Positions 44,749-52,321 of a stretch of DNA of 52,321 nt are shown in pieces (the stretch's first letter is position 1; each line of letters starts with the position of its first letter). The notes beneath the pieces were generated by a model, which saw nothing but the letters and a program-made list of their open reading frames with translations, had not been told where the DNA came from and ran no database searches. Location: contig CALMEI010000051.1 of assembly GCA_937863225.1 (NCBI GenBank), positions 1 to 52,321 of the forward strand, given 5' to 3'. Made by a program: the position numbers and the translations under genes. This DNA comes from an uncultured Polaromonas sp. GTDB taxonomy: Bacteria; Pseudomonadota; Gammaproteobacteria; Burkholderiales; Burkholderiaceae_C.

Positions 44749-44794
44749 AATTCAATTCTTATTGAATTGCACAGATGTGATTATTATTCACATC
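44749..44794. promoter_or_regulatory. Two palindromes in the divergent cytochrome c'/b561 promoter region
   Basis: AATTCAAT (44749-44756) and ATTGAATT (44761-44768) form one inverted repeat with a four-base spacer. GATGTGA (44774-44780) and TCACATC (44788-44794) form a second with seven bases between. Both lie between the divergent starts of cytochrome c' and cytochrome b561. The second resembles a dimeric regulator site (CRP-like halves but with N7 spacing, or an NsrR-like GATG...CATC). Which regulator binds is not determinable here. Confidence 0.5.
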
Positions 44795-44872
44795 AAAAGT
44801 TCATACAATTTAGCAATCATTGGGGTAAACACTTACCACCATCATTATTATTTCTTTACATTGAAACAGGTT

Positions 44873-45526
44873 ATGAAGAATATTCGTATTTGGGACTTGG
44901 CAACACGTAGCTTTCATTGGCTTCTTGTTTTCAGCATCATTGGCTTAATCATCACCGGCAATGTGGGTGGAAATGCCATGGTATGGCACTTCCGTTTGGG
45001 TAATGTTGTCTTCACTTTACTGCTTTTCCGCATCATCTGGGGTTTGATCGGAGGACATTGGTCGCGGTTCTCATCATTCATCTATTCACCTAAAAGCATC
45101 ATTCAATACTTGAAAGGTGACCACCCTAAACACCATGCAATTGGACACAACCCAATGGGTGCCTTGTCGGTGTTTGCTCTTTTACTCACGCTTGCAGCGC
45201 AGGTGGCAACGGGCTTGTTCAGTGATGATGAGATTGCTGCTGTAGGTCCCCTAGCTAAACATGTGTCAAATGCCACCGTCAGTCAAGCCAGTTTTTATCA
45301 CACAGAAATCGGCAAACTCTTAATTATCTTGTTGGTGGTTTTTCACATTGGTGCCATTTTGTTTTATTTATTTAAAAAGCGCGAAAACCTTGTCAAACCG
45401 ATGATTCACGGCGACAAATTTGTTGATACCGATACACCTCCCTCGAGAGATGATGGTCGCATGCGACTCTTGGCTCTGATTACGCTACTCGCTTGTGGAT
45501 TAGTTGTCTATCTAACTGTAAGCTAA
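44873..45526 (+). CDS. Cytochrome b561 family membrane protein
   Basis: A 217-residue di-heme cytochrome b of the Ni-hydrogenase/b561 type with four to five transmembrane helices. The N-terminal I-W-D-L-A-T-R-S-F-H-W motif carries a heme His. Further candidates are W-H-F-R-L-G-N near residue 45, H-T-E-I-G-K near residue 143 and V-V-F-H-I-G-A near residue 158. The ATG giving M-K-N-I-R-I-W is chosen; an upstream frame runs through the promoter region. It probably transfers electrons between quinol and a periplasmic c-type cytochrome, possibly the divergent cytochrome c'. Confidence 0.88.
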   Translation: MKNIRIWDLATRSFHWLLVFSIIGLIITGNVGGNAMVWHFRLGNVVFTLLLFRIIWGLIGGHWSRFSSFIYSPKSIIQYLKGDHPKHHAIGHNPMGALSVFALLLTLAAQVATGLFSDDEIAAVGPLAKHVSNATVSQASFYHTEIGKLLIILLVVFHIGAILFYLFKKRENLVKPMIHGDKFVDTDTPPSRDDGRMRLLALITLLACGLVVYLTVS

Positions 45527-45560
45527 CCGCCATTCCACAAACCATTAGATACTGATAACC

Positions 45561-46043
45561 ATGTCTGTTATTGAAATTCTGTCACCTCGGCACGAAGCTG
45601 ATTTAGTGCAAACGAAGGAGATTTTTCTAGCGTACGCTAAGGCCATCAACATCGATTTGTGTTTTCAAGATTTCGATGCCGAATTGGCTAACTTACCTGG
45701 TGATTATTCGCCGCCCAGAGGTGCACTTCTATTGGCCTGGGTCGATCAAACATTGGCGGGTTGTTGCGCTTTACGCCCCATTGATAGCAGTGATTATGCC
45801 AACGCTGCGGAAATGAAACGCTTGTTTGTTCGTCCAGAATTTCGTGGTTTAGGCTTAGGCCGTCAATTGGCAGAGTCCATCTTAGATGCAGCAAGATTGA
45901 ACAGCTTTGATTGTGTGCTTTTGGACACGCTTGATGACATGGAAATTGCTCGGGCCATGTACGAAGACCTTGGCTTTAAAGAAATCCCACCTTATTATCA
46001 CAACCCGTTGGCAGGCGCTCACTACCTCAAGGTAGACTTATAA
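45561..46043 (+). CDS. GNAT family N-acetyltransferase
   Basis: A 160-residue acetyl-CoA-dependent acetyltransferase. The acetyl-CoA pyrophosphate loop R-P-E-F-R-G-L-G-L-G-R-Q-L is near residues 92-104, preceded by the strand A-A-E-M-K-R-L-F-V. The C-terminal A-R-A-M-Y-E-D-L-G-F motif is typical of GNAT motif B. The substrate is unknown. It follows the cytochrome b561 gene by 34 bases and may be co-transcribed with it. A palindromic repeat copy and hairpin follow. Confidence 0.85.
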   Translation: MSVIEILSPRHEADLVQTKEIFLAYAKAINIDLCFQDFDAELANLPGDYSPPRGALLLAWVDQTLAGCCALRPIDSSDYANAAEMKRLFVRPEFRGLGLGRQLAESILDAARLNSFDCVLLDTLDDMEIARAMYEDLGFKEIPPYYHNPLAGAHYLKVDL

Positions 46044-46045
46044 TT

Positions 46046-46108
46046 TATATATTAAATTGACCTAAATCCGGCGTATTTATTGCCTAGATTGCTATTAAAT
46101 ATATAGCA
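46046..46108 (+). repeat. Palindromic interspersed repeat, copy C (intergenic)
   Basis: This 63-base copy lies directly after the GNAT stop. It has the shared GGCGTATTTATTGCCTAG core and GCTATTAAATATATAGCA right end. In the frame of the coding copies it contains TGA and TAG, so it is not translatable there. Its right end forms one arm of a strong hairpin (46083-46115) placed between two convergent genes. Confidence 0.75.
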
Positions 46109-46115
46109 ATCTAGG
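46083..46115. terminator. Bidirectional hairpin formed from repeat copy C
   Basis: CCTAGATTGCTAT (46083-46095) and ATAGCAATCTAGG (46103-46115) are perfect 13-base inverted arms with a seven-base AT loop. It sits between the convergent GNAT and peroxiredoxin genes, where a shared terminator is expected. There is no long T-tract on either side. The left arm belongs to the repeat, so a mobile repeat appears to have been adapted as a transcript end. Confidence 0.55.
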
Positions 46116-46128
46116 TCTGCGCTGATGT

Positions 46129-46635
46129 CTATCCTTTAGCTTGCGACAGCATGGTCGCAGCATCACTGACTTCAAATTTACCAGGTGCCTCGATATTCAG
46201 TGTGGTGACTTTGCCATCTTTCACCAGCATGGAATAACGGTTGCTGCGCAAACCCATGCCCTTGCCACTGAGGTCCAAGGTCAGTCCAGTTGCCTTGGTA
46301 AAGACTGCATCGCCATCGGCTAACATTCGCACTTTGCCATTGGTTTTTTGATCACGTGCCCAGGCTCCCATGACGAAAGCGTCATTGACACTGACGCACC
46401 AAATCTCATCAACGCCAGCTGCTTTAAATTCTGCTACACGCTCGGCATAACCGGGAACATGTTTTGCCGAGCAAGTTGGTGTGAATGCACCCGGCAATGC
46501 AAATAATGCGATGGTTTTACCTGCGCTGGCTTTTGTGACATCGACCGCGTTGGGGCCTAAGCTACAGCCTTCAGTTTCAACATCTGCAAACTCCATTAAA
46601 GTTGCTGCTGGTAAGGTGTCGCCGACTTTGATCAT
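46129..46635 (-). CDS. Peroxiredoxin (Prx5/AhpC-like redoxin)
   Basis: A 168-residue peroxiredoxin of the Prx5 type that reduces hydrogen peroxide and organic peroxides in the cytoplasm. The peroxidatic site P-G-A-F-T-P-T-C-S is near residues 49-57, with the catalytic Cys and upstream Thr. G-Y-A-E-R, W-C-V-S-V-N-D-A-F-V-M and the Arg in G-L-R-S-N-R-Y complete the family pattern. No clear resolving cysteine is seen near the C-terminus, so a 1-Cys mechanism or glutathione-linked reduction is likely. It lies downstream of the ribosomal operon but behind a terminator. Confidence 0.9.
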   Translation of the reverse strand: MIKVGDTLPAATLMEFADVETEGCSLGPNAVDVTKASAGKTIALFALPGAFTPTCSAKHVPGYAERVAEFKAAGVDEIWCVSVNDAFVMGAWARDQKTNGKVRMLADGDAVFTKATGLTLDLSGKGMGLRSNRYSMLVKDGKVTTLNIEAPGKFEVSDAATMLSQAKG

Positions 46636-46702
46636 GATGTTATCCTGTAAAAGTTAATGATAGTGAAACGCGTATTTTCTCAAAACACAGCGCGCAAAAT
46701 AG

Positions 46703-46728
46703 AAGCGGCTCACAATTGTGAGCCGCTT
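46703..46728 (-). terminator. Terminator after rpsQ (end of the S10 operon)
   Basis: AAGCGGCTCACAA is directly followed by its reverse complement TTGTGAGCCGCTT, a perfect 26-base palindrome (effective stem about 11 pairs). It is followed on the minus strand by CTATTTTG. It lies 56 bases after the rpsQ stop and before the peroxiredoxin gene on the same strand, and should end the ribosomal transcript. Confidence 0.8.
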
Positions 46729-46784
46729 TATAGGGTCATTGATGAAATCTAATAAGTCTTCGCGAAAAGCCTTAATCTGTGTTA

Positions 46785-47054
46785 TTAATCAACAATCGCT
46801 TTCTGTACCAAACGGCTGGCAACCCAGTTTTTGGTTTTAGAAATTGGACGGCTTTCAGTAATTTCAATGGTGTCACCCATTTTGTACTCGCCCTTTTCAT
46901 CGTGTGCATGGTACTTGCTGCTCTTAGCAACGATTTTGCCATAGAGTTCGTGCTTAACACGGCGCTCAATCAGCACTGTCACAGTTTTGCTTCGTTTGTC
47001 GCTGACCACCTTGCCAATCAAGGTGCGCTTGAGGGATGTTTTAGCTTCCGTCAT
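46785..47054 (-). CDS. rpsQ: 30S ribosomal protein S17
   Basis: An 89-residue S17, an OB-fold protein that binds 16S rRNA early in 30S assembly. [18 protein letters not shown] near the N-terminus and the K-Y-H-A-H-D-E-K segment with [16 protein letters not shown] are characteristic. It is the last gene of the S10 operon, 11 bases after rpmC. A terminator and then a peroxiredoxin follow instead of rplN. Confidence 0.96.
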   Translation of the reverse strand: MTEAKTSLKRTLIGKVVSDKRSKTVTVLIERRVKHELYGKIVAKSSKYHAHDEKGEYKMGDTIEITESRPISKTKNWVASRLVQKAIVD

Positions 47055-47065
47055 TCAGTTGCTCC

Positions 47066-47269
47066 TTATTTGCTAGTGGTTGCCGCTTGCTTTTGACTCA
47101 AAATGGTCTTGGCACGTGCAATGTTGCGACGCGCAGAGCTGAGCGTTGCAGTGTTGGTGAGTTGTTGGGTTGCTTTTTGCATGCGTAAACCAAAGTGAGC
47201 TTTTTGCAAAGCTTTGACTTCAGTTTGCAGTGCTGCAACGTCTTTTTGGCGTAATTCAGTAGCTTTCAT
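47066..47269 (-). CDS. rpmC: 50S ribosomal protein L29
   Basis: A 67-residue L29, a small helical hairpin protein at the peptide exit site of the large subunit. The N-terminal M-K-A-T-E-L-R-Q-K and the [13 protein letters not shown] and [12 protein letters not shown] segments match the family. It lies between rplP (15 bases upstream) and rpsQ in the normal operon order. Confidence 0.95.
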   Translation of the reverse strand: MKATELRQKDVAALQTEVKALQKAHFGLRMQKATQQLTNTATLSSARRNIARAKTILSQKQAATTSK

Positions 47270-47284
47270 ATCTGTTTCTCCTGA

Positions 47285-47701
47285 TTATTGACCAAGCGCG
47301 CGTGCTACAAAAGTGGTACGCAAAGGCAATTTGGCAGCTGCCAAACGAAATGCTTCACGTGCCAATTCCTCTGGAACACCGACAATTTCAAAAACGATTT
47401 TGCCAGGTTGGATTTCAGCAACGTAATATTCAGGATTACCTTTACCGTTACCCATACGCACTTCAGCAGGTTTTTGGGAAATTGGCTTATCAGGGAACAC
47501 GCGTATCCAAATACGACCACCACGCTTAACGTGACGAGAAATGGCACGACGTGCTGCTTCGATTTGGCGCGCAGTTAAACGGCCACGGTCAGTACATTTC
47601 AGACCGAAATCACCAAATGCCACCGAGCTTCCTCGTGTAGCGACACCGGTATTACGGCCTTTTTGCTCTTTGCGGTACTTGCGACGAGCGGGTTGCAACA
47701 T
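47285..47701 (-). CDS. rplP: 50S ribosomal protein L16
   Basis: A 138-residue L16, which binds 23S rRNA near the A-site tRNA elbow. Hallmarks are the N-terminal [44 protein letters not shown] in the middle and A-A-A-K-L-P near the C-terminus. It starts two bases after the rpsC stop, so translation is likely coupled. Confidence 0.97.
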   Translation of the reverse strand: MLQPARRKYRKEQKGRNTGVATRGSSVAFGDFGLKCTDRGRLTARQIEAARRAISRHVKRGGRIWIRVFPDKPISQKPAEVRMGNGKGNPEYYVAEIQPGKIVFEIVGVPEELAREAFRLAAAKLPLRTTFVARALGQ

Positions 47702-47703
47702 AA

Positions 47704-48627
47704 TTATTCTCCTTTGCCGTCAGTCGCTGCTGGGGCAGCGGCAGGCGCGGCAACTTTACGTACGCGCTTAACGGCAGGTTTCGGTGCATCAGCACCTGGG
47801 GTAACAGCGGCAGTAGCCTCTGCGGGTTTATCGCTTCCATCAACGGGAGCGCTGACAATGCGGCGCGGTGCACGCACAGCTGGTTTGTCACCAGTTGTAC
47901 CTGCTGGACGTGCCTCACGACGTGGGCCACGTGGATCACGACGTCCAGCGCGGTCATCTTCTGGACGTGGTGTCTCTACCACTGCTGGCAGATCGTTACG
48001 ACCTAATGTGTCACCTTTGTAAACCCAAACTTTAACGCCAATAATGCCGTAAGTAGTTTGTGCTTCAGAAGTGCCGTAGTCAATATCTGAACGCAATGTA
48101 TGCAATGGCACACGTCCTTCGCGATACCATTCGGTACGCGCAATTTCGATACCGTTCAAACGACCTGCAGACATAATTTTGATCCCCAAGGCGCCCAAAC
48201 GCATGGCGTTTTGCATGGCACGCTTCATGGCACGTCGGAACATGATGCGCTTTTCAAGCTGTTGCGTGATGGAGTCTGCAATCAATTTGGCATCGATTTC
48301 TGGCTTGCGCACTTCTTCGATATTGACAGCGACAGGCACACCCAATTGTTTGCCCAAATCACGTTTCAAGTTTTCAATGTCTTCACCTTTTTTCCCAATG
48401 ACAACGCCTGGACGAGCAGAGAAAATGGTGATACGTGCATTTTTAGCTGGGCGTTCAATGAGAACGCGTGACACTGATGCATTTTTAAGTTTAGTCTTCA
48501 AGTACTCGCGCACTTTGATGTCTTCAGCCAACATGCCTGCAAAATCACGGTTATTGGCATACCAGCGTGATGACCAGTTGCGACTAATAGCTAGGCGAAA
48601 GCCTGTTGGGTTGATTTTTTGTCCCAT
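47704..48627 (-). CDS. rpsC: 30S ribosomal protein S3 with a long C-terminal extension
   Basis: A 307-residue S3, part of the mRNA entry site. The KH domain has the V-I-G-K-K-G-E-D-I motif near residues 76-84, and the C-terminal S3 domain ends with [10 protein letters not shown] near residue 206. Residues from about 215 onward are a low-complexity Arg/Asp/Pro then Ala/Pro/Thr/Lys tail of about 90 residues, absent from the 233-residue E. coli protein. Long S3 tails occur in this bacterial group as far as I recall. It follows rplV after 15 bases. Confidence 0.96.
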   Translation of the reverse strand: MGQKINPTGFRLAISRNWSSRWYANNRDFAGMLAEDIKVREYLKTKLKNASVSRVLIERPAKNARITIFSARPGVVIGKKGEDIENLKRDLGKQLGVPVAVNIEEVRKPEIDAKLIADSITQQLEKRIMFRRAMKRAMQNAMRLGALGIKIMSAGRLNGIEIARTEWYREGRVPLHTLRSDIDYGTSEAQTTYGIIGVKVWVYKGDTLGRNDLPAVVETPRPEDDRAGRRDPRGPRREARPAGTTGDKPAVRAPRRIVSAPVDGSDKPAEATAAVTPGADAPKPAVKRVRKVAAPAAAPAATDGKGE

Positions 48628-48642
48628 ATTAATTCAGACCTT

Positions 48643-48972
48643 TCAATTACCAACCGTCACGTACACATGGCACGTGGGCTTGCTGATGCTATTGCCACGA
48701 CCTTTAGCGCGCGCAGTGAAGCGTTTAAGCGTAGCGCCTTGCTCGACGTAAATTGTTTTCACTTTCAATTCGTCGATGTCAGCGCCATCGTTATGTTCTG
48801 CATTTGCGATGGCAGATTCAAGCACTTTCTTAATGATCACAGCCGCTTTTTTTTGCGTGAACTGTAAAAGATTCAATGCTTGATCAACTTTTTTGCCGCG
48901 AATTAAATCTGCGACCAGGCGGCCCTTGTCAACTGACAAACGCACGCCACGTAATGTTGCACGTGTTTCCAT
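48643..48972 (-). CDS. rplV: 50S ribosomal protein L22
   Basis: A 109-residue L22, whose beta hairpin lines the nascent peptide exit tunnel. [19 protein letters not shown] near residue 20, the S-A-I-A-N-A-E-H-N segment near residue 52 and the tunnel loop [11 protein letters not shown] are visible. It lies nine bases after rpsS. No macrolide-resistance-type deletion in the loop is apparent. Confidence 0.96.
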   Translation of the reverse strand: METRATLRGVRLSVDKGRLVADLIRGKKVDQALNLLQFTQKKAAVIIKKVLESAIANAEHNDGADIDELKVKTIYVEQGATLKRFTARAKGRGNSISKPTCHVYVTVGN

Positions 48973-48981
48973 GGTCTTTCC

Positions 48982-49260
48982 TTATTTCTTCACGACTTTT
49001 TTATCAGCCGCATGACCTTTGAAAGTTCGAGTGAGCGCGAACTCACCTAACTTATGGCCAACCATTTGGTCGGTGATATACACAGGAATATGCTGCTTGC
49101 CGTTATGCACAGCAATTGTCAAGCCAATAAACTCTGGTAACACCATTGAACGGCGTGACCAAGTTTTGATTGGTTTTTTATCTTTGCCTGCAACGGCTTT
49201 ATCAACCTTTGCAATCAAGTGATGGTCTACAAATGGACCTTTTTTGAGAGAGCGAGTCAT
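48982..49260 (-). CDS. rpsS: 30S ribosomal protein S19
   Basis: A 92-residue S19 of the 30S head. The N-terminal [25 protein letters not shown] near residue 35 and [12 protein letters not shown] near residue 70 are diagnostic. It follows rplB after 11 bases in standard S10 operon order. Confidence 0.97.
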   Translation of the reverse strand: MTRSLKKGPFVDHHLIAKVDKAVAGKDKKPIKTWSRRSMVLPEFIGLTIAVHNGKQHIPVYITDQMVGHKLGEFALTRTFKGHAADKKVVKK

Positions 49261-49271
49261 GTGCCTTCCCC

Positions 49272-50096
49272 TTATTTCTTACGACGCGACACAACCATAA
49301 CCTGGGTGCGCTTGTTGTTACGGGTACGATAACCCTTGGTGAGATTACCCCAAGGATCGACAGGATGACGGCCTTCGCCAGTTTTACCTTCGCCACCACC
49401 ATGTGGGTGATCAACAGGATTCATAACCACGCCGCGAACGGTAGGTCGAATACCCATCCAACGTTTCACACCCGCTTTACCCAATCGGCGCAAGCTGTGC
49501 TCTTCGTTAGCGACTTCACCGATAGTTGCACGGCATTCGATATGAATCTTGCGTACTTCACCTGAACGCATGCGCACTTGAGCATAAATGCCTTCGCGAG
49601 CCAGCAAGGTTGCCGAAGTACCGGCTGAACGCGCGATTTGCGCACCTTTACCGATTTGCATCTCTATACAGTGAATGGTTGAACCAACAGGGATATTGCG
49701 AATAGGCAATGTGTTACCAGCACGAATCGGGGCTTCCGCTCCGCTCATGATGCTTGCACCAGCCTCTAATCCGCGAGGCGCGATCACATAACGACGCTCA
49801 CCATCAGCATAGCAAACCAATGCCAAATGTGCTGAACGGTTAGGATCGTATTCAATGCGCTCTACTTTTGCGGGTATACCATCTTTGTTACGCAAAAAGT
49901 CAACGACACGGTAATGGTGTTTATGTCCACCACCACGGTGACGAATCGTGATATGACCGTTGTTATTACGGCCAGCGTTTTGCATCTGTGGCTCTAACAA
50001 TGGTGCATGGGGTGCGCCTTTGTAAAGATGATCACGTGTTACCTTCACCACGCCACGACGGCCTGGTGAGGTTGGTTTCATTTTAATAACAGCCAT
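49272..50096 (-). CDS. rplB: 50S ribosomal protein L2
   Basis: A 274-residue L2, needed for subunit association and peptidyl transfer. [18 protein letters not shown] near residue 43 is present. So is the highly conserved [18 protein letters not shown] segment near residue 225, with its functional His. It lies two bases after the rplW stop. Confidence 0.97.
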   Translation of the reverse strand: MAVIKMKPTSPGRRGVVKVTRDHLYKGAPHAPLLEPQMQNAGRNNNGHITIRHRGGGHKHHYRVVDFLRNKDGIPAKVERIEYDPNRSAHLALVCYADGERRYVIAPRGLEAGASIMSGAEAPIRAGNTLPIRNIPVGSTIHCIEMQIGKGAQIARSAGTSATLLAREGIYAQVRMRSGEVRKIHIECRATIGEVANEEHSLRRLGKAGVKRWMGIRPTVRGVVMNPVDHPHGGGEGKTGEGRHPVDPWGNLTKGYRTRNNKRTQVMVVSRRKK

Positions 50097-50098
50097 GA

Positions 50099-50434
50099 TT
50101 ACGCAGCCTCCCCTGATAGGTTCAGCTCTTGACCAGGTTTAAGCATCACATAGGCTTTACGAACATTGTCGCGACGTCCCATTGATTTGCCAAAACGTTT
50201 GGCTTTACCTTTGGTATTAACCATATTCACTGATTTAACTTCAACTTTGAACATCAACTCCACAGCGGCTTTGATTTCAGGTTTTGTTGCGTCTTGCAGC
50301 ACCTTGAATGTGACGACATTGCCCTGATCAGCAACCATGGTTGCCTTTTCAGACACGATCGGCGCAACCAATAATTGCATCAACCGGCCTTCGTCAAATT
50401 GGCACTCTGCTTTGGTAGGATTCATGCGGCTCAT
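50099..50434 (-). CDS. rplW: 50S ribosomal protein L23
   Basis: A 111-residue L23, the docking site for trigger factor and SRP at the tunnel exit. [10 protein letters not shown] near residue 24, the [14 protein letters not shown] segment and [11 protein letters not shown] are visible. The start at 50434 overlaps the rplD stop (ATGA); an ATG three codons later is possible. It has about ten more N-terminal residues than many homologues. Confidence 0.95.
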   Translation of the reverse strand: MSRMNPTKAECQFDEGRLMQLLVAPIVSEKATMVADQGNVVTFKVLQDATKPEIKAAVELMFKVEVKSVNMVNTKGKAKRFGKSMGRRDNVRKAYVMLKPGQELNLSGEAA

Positions 50435-51051
50435 GCGAACATCTCCTTGAGTTTTTCGACGGCAGCTTTGGTTACGATCACTTTCTTAAAGTGAACCAAA
50501 GAAACTGGGTCAGCGTAACGTGGCTCTACAACCATCACATTGACCAAGTTACGTGACGCCAAATACAAATTCTCATCCACCTCATCCGCAATCACCAACA
50601 CCGATTGCAAATTCATGGCTTTGAATTTTGCAGCCAAGGGTGCGGTTTTGGGTGAGTCAACTTTCAGAGAGTCAACAATGGCCAAACGACCTTCGCGTGC
50701 CAGCTGAGAGAAAATTGAAGCCATGCCCGCACGGTACATTTTCTTGTTGATTTTTTGCGTGAAATTCTCATCTGGGCTATTTGGAAAAGCGCGACCGCCT
50801 CCACGCCACAATGGAGAAGATGTCATACCGGCACGTGCACGACCAGTACCTTTTTGCGCAAAAGGCTTTTTAGTAGAGTGACGAACCGTGCGGCGATCTT
50901 TTTGAGCACGCGTACCTTGACGCGCATTCGCTTGGAATGCAACCACTACTTGGTGAACCAAATCTTCGTTGTAATCACGCCCAAATACTGTCTCCGGCAC
51001 ATCGTAAGTTGAAGCTGCTTGACCTTGGTCATTCAGGAGTTCGATATTCAT
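50431..51051 (-). CDS. rplD: 50S ribosomal protein L4
   Basis: A 206-residue L4. The tunnel loop [24 protein letters not shown] is near residues 55-75, followed by the S-P-L-W-R-G-G-G segment. In gammaproteobacteria L4 also represses its own operon by binding the mRNA leader. Whether that holds here is unknown, but a structured gap upstream of rplC is present. The start overlaps the rplC stop by one base. Confidence 0.96.
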   Translation of the reverse strand: MNIELLNDQGQAASTYDVPETVFGRDYNEDLVHQVVVAFQANARQGTRAQKDRRTVRHSTKKPFAQKGTGRARAGMTSSPLWRGGGRAFPNSPDENFTQKINKKMYRAGMASIFSQLAREGRLAIVDSLKVDSPKTAPLAAKFKAMNLQSVLVIADEVDENLYLASRNLVNVMVVEPRYADPVSLVHFKKVIVTKAAVEKLKEMFA

Positions 51052-51725
51052 TATTTCGCTCCCTTCACAGGTTTGGCTTTTACGGCTGGACGAACGCTGA
51101 CGAAACCACCAGCAGATCCAGGGATAGCACCTTTGATCATCAACAATTGACGCGCTTCGTCTATGCGAACCACGTCTAAATTTTGAATTGTTTTGGTCAC
51201 ATCACCCATTTGACCTGACATGCGTTTTCCAGGAAATACGCGACCAGGATCTTGATTCATACCGATAGAACCAGGCACATTATGCGAACGGCTGTTACCG
51301 TGCGATGCGCGCTGTGAACTGAAGTTATGACGGGTAATTGTTCCGGTAAAGCCTTTACCTATTGAAGTGCCTTGCACATCAACGGTTTGACCGACTGCAA
51401 ATACAGCAGACGCAGGCACAACAGCACCAGCCGCATATTGACCGGCTGTTTCAGCAGTTACACGGAATTCTTGGATGATTTCACCGGCTTCAACGCCTGC
51501 TTTCGCAAGGTGGCCAGCAATTGGCTTGGTCACGCGCGACGCTTTGCGCGAACCAAATGTTACCTGCAAGGCAACGTAGCCATCATTCTCATTGGTTTTA
51601 ATCTGAGTCACACGGTTGTTTGACACATCGACTACCGTAACAGGAACTGAGTCCCCCTCGTCGGTAAATATGCGCATCATTCCAACCTTGCGTCCCAGCA
51701 ACCCTAAGGAATTGCTCAGACTCAT
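51051..51725 (-). CDS. rplC: 50S ribosomal protein L3
   Basis: A 224-residue L3, one of the first proteins bound to 23S rRNA. N-terminal [12 protein letters not shown], the central [15 protein letters not shown] and [11 protein letters not shown], and [11 protein letters not shown] are characteristic. A 202-base gap with hairpins and a TATAAT box separates it from rpsJ, so it may have its own promoter. A GGGAG ribosome binding site precedes the ATG. Confidence 0.97.
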   Translation of the reverse strand: MSLSNSLGLLGRKVGMMRIFTDEGDSVPVTVVDVSNNRVTQIKTNENDGYVALQVTFGSRKASRVTKPIAGHLAKAGVEAGEIIQEFRVTAETAGQYAAGAVVPASAVFAVGQTVDVQGTSIGKGFTGTITRHNFSSQRASHGNSRSHNVPGSIGMNQDPGRVFPGKRMSGQMGDVTKTIQNLDVVRIDEARQLLMIKGAIPGSAGGFVSVRPAVKAKPVKGAK

Positions 51726-51812
51726 GTTTTTCTCCCGTTCTCACGGTTTATTCTTTCACCGCTGCGACTTCAATTGGCCACAGGCGTTTAGCGTGAAAGA
51801 GGGTTAATAAAA

Positions 51813-51833
51813 CTCTGTGCATAAAACACAGAG
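51813..51833 (-). terminator. Hairpin with U-run in the rpsJ-rplC gap
   Basis: CTCTGTG and CACAGAG pair perfectly around a seven-base loop, followed on the minus strand by TTTTATT. It looks like an intrinsic terminator downstream of rpsJ. It also lies a few bases downstream of a TATAAT hexamer, so it could instead be the 5' end of the rplC-rpsQ transcript and act in attenuation. A second stem, TATGGCTT/AAGCCATA, lies at 51854-51871. Confidence 0.6.
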
Positions 51834-51839
51834 CCTCAG

Positions 51840-51845
51840 ATTATA
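51840..51845 (-). promoter_or_regulatory. Candidate -10 element (TATAAT) upstream of rplC
   Basis: The minus strand carries a perfect TATAAT about 115 bases upstream of the rplC ATG. The corresponding -35 region overlaps the TATGGCTT/AAGCCATA palindrome and has no good TTGACA match. Transcription from here would give a leader of about 105 bases beginning close to the CTCTGTG hairpin. Confidence 0.4.
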
Positions 51846-51927
51846 GAACGAACTATGGCTTAAAAGCCATATACGCTCTATATTTCTGAACTTTTTGTAG
51901 AAATTTTGCTTTTTAGCTTAGTGCTTT

Positions 51928-52242
51928 TTATTGCAACTTGATTTCTACGTCTACGCCAGCTGGCAAGTCGAGTTTCATCAAGGCGTCAACGGTTTTATCT
52001 GTTGGGTCAACGATGTCCATCAAACGCTGATGCGTGCGAATTTCCAATTGATCACGGCTGGTTTTATTCACGTGAGGTGAACGCAGGATATCAAAACGCT
52101 TCAAGCGTGTTGGCAAAGGCACAGGGCCTTTGACAATTGCGCCTGTACGTTTAGCGGTATCAACAATCTCAGCAGCAGATTGGTCAATCAATTTGTAATC
52201 AAACGCTTTTAGGCGAATGCGAATTTTTTGTTTGGTTGCCAT
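51928..52242 (-). CDS. rpsJ: 30S ribosomal protein S10
   Basis: A 104-residue S10 (also NusE in transcription antitermination). [14 protein letters not shown] near the N-terminus, G-P-V-P-L-P-T-R near residue 39, the loop [20 protein letters not shown] and [10 protein letters not shown] at the end are diagnostic. It follows tuf after 25 bases. The gap to rplC is unusually long. Confidence 0.97.
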   Translation of the reverse strand: MATKQKIRIRLKAFDYKLIDQSAAEIVDTAKRTGAIVKGPVPLPTRLKRFDILRSPHVNKTSRDQLEIRTHQRLMDIVDPTDKTVDALMKLDLPAGVDVEIKLQ

Positions 52243-52267
52243 AATTTTCTAATGCTTTCTCTAACGA

Positions 52268-52321
52268 TTAAGCCAAAATCTTAGCCACCACACCCGCGCC
52301 GACGGTTTTACCGCCTTCACG
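52268..52321 (-). CDS. tuf: Elongation factor Tu, C-terminal end only
   Basis: Seventeen residues and the TAA stop are visible at the right edge: R-E-G-G-K-T-V-G-A-G-V-V-A-K-I-L-A. This matches the invariant C-terminus of EF-Tu, the GTPase that brings aminoacyl-tRNA to the ribosome. The rest lies outside the window. tuf directly upstream of rpsJ is the usual str-S10 junction. Confidence 0.93.
   Translation of the reverse strand, partial: REGGKTVGAGVVAKILA

Noticed and set aside
44762-44872. Longer version of the cytochrome b561 protein starting at 44762.
   Set aside because: The extra 37 residues translate the palindromic promoter region and have no family similarity; the ATG at 44873 begins with the conserved I-W-D-L-A-T-R motif.

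Overview
The window looks like a chromosomal segment of a betaproteobacterium, most likely Burkholderiales close to Comamonadaceae. The gene orders secB-gpsA, mpl/tlpA, accB-accC-prmA-zinc-ribbon protein and tuf-rpsJ-rplC point that way, as do the protocatechuate 4,5-cleavage genes and an interspersed palindromic repeat of a type I recall from Comamonadaceae genomes. Base composition is moderate (about half G+C by eye), and the glycan genes at 29.6-36.4 kb look more AT-rich. The species is not identifiable from the sequence alone.

Layout. 1-5.1 kb (+): protocatechuate 4,5-cleavage (lig) operon: the end of a LigJ-like gene, then ligK, ligI, a pirin, ligA, ligB and ligC, closed by an intrinsic terminator. 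5.2-6.8 kb (+): secB and gpsA. 6.8-22.1 kb (-): a 13-gene formate oxidation array. It starts with a cytoplasmic NAD-linked formate dehydrogenase (fused FdsG-FdsB, FdsA). Next come DUF3305, DUF3306, a large polyferredoxin and a TorD-type chaperone. Last is a Tat-exported membrane formate dehydrogenase (FdhA, FdhB, cytochrome b FdhI) with two small exported proteins and FdhD. Both catalytic subunits carry cysteine rather than selenocysteine. 22.1-25.6 kb: divergent apbC/mrp (-) and metG (+).

25.6-36.4 kb is an envelope glycan region. On the minus strand a CDP-glucose 4,6-dehydratase gene, broken by a frameshift, is followed by a sugar epimerase and a sugar C-methyltransferase with 4-base overlaps. 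On the plus strand there is a tightly packed five-gene unit: an UPF0104 membrane protein, two tandem 718-residue paralogous membrane proteins with glycosyltransferase-C character, a GtrB-type glycosyltransferase and a GtrA flippase. It reads like a Gtr-type glycan modification system with a duplicated terminal transferase.

36.4-46.1 kb holds a YdjC/ChbG-type deacetylase, mpl, a TlpA-like thioredoxin, accB-accC, prmA, a DUF3426 zinc-ribbon protein, a PfkB kinase, tRNA-His, a cytochrome c' gene interrupted by an in-frame TGA, a divergent cytochrome b561 and a GNAT acetyltransferase. 46.1-52.3 kb (-) holds a peroxiredoxin and the S10 ribosomal operon from the tuf end to rpsQ.

The most unusual signal is a 63-base palindromic repeat present five times without gaps: three copies between genes and two inside genes. 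Both coding copies, in fdsB and metG, are read in the same frame and lie exactly at interdomain linkers, giving related peptides of the pattern Y-x-x-N-x-x-x-x-G-I-x-T-A-x-T-A-I-K-x-x-A. This resembles the peptide-inserting palindromic elements known from Rickettsia, but in an unrelated lineage.
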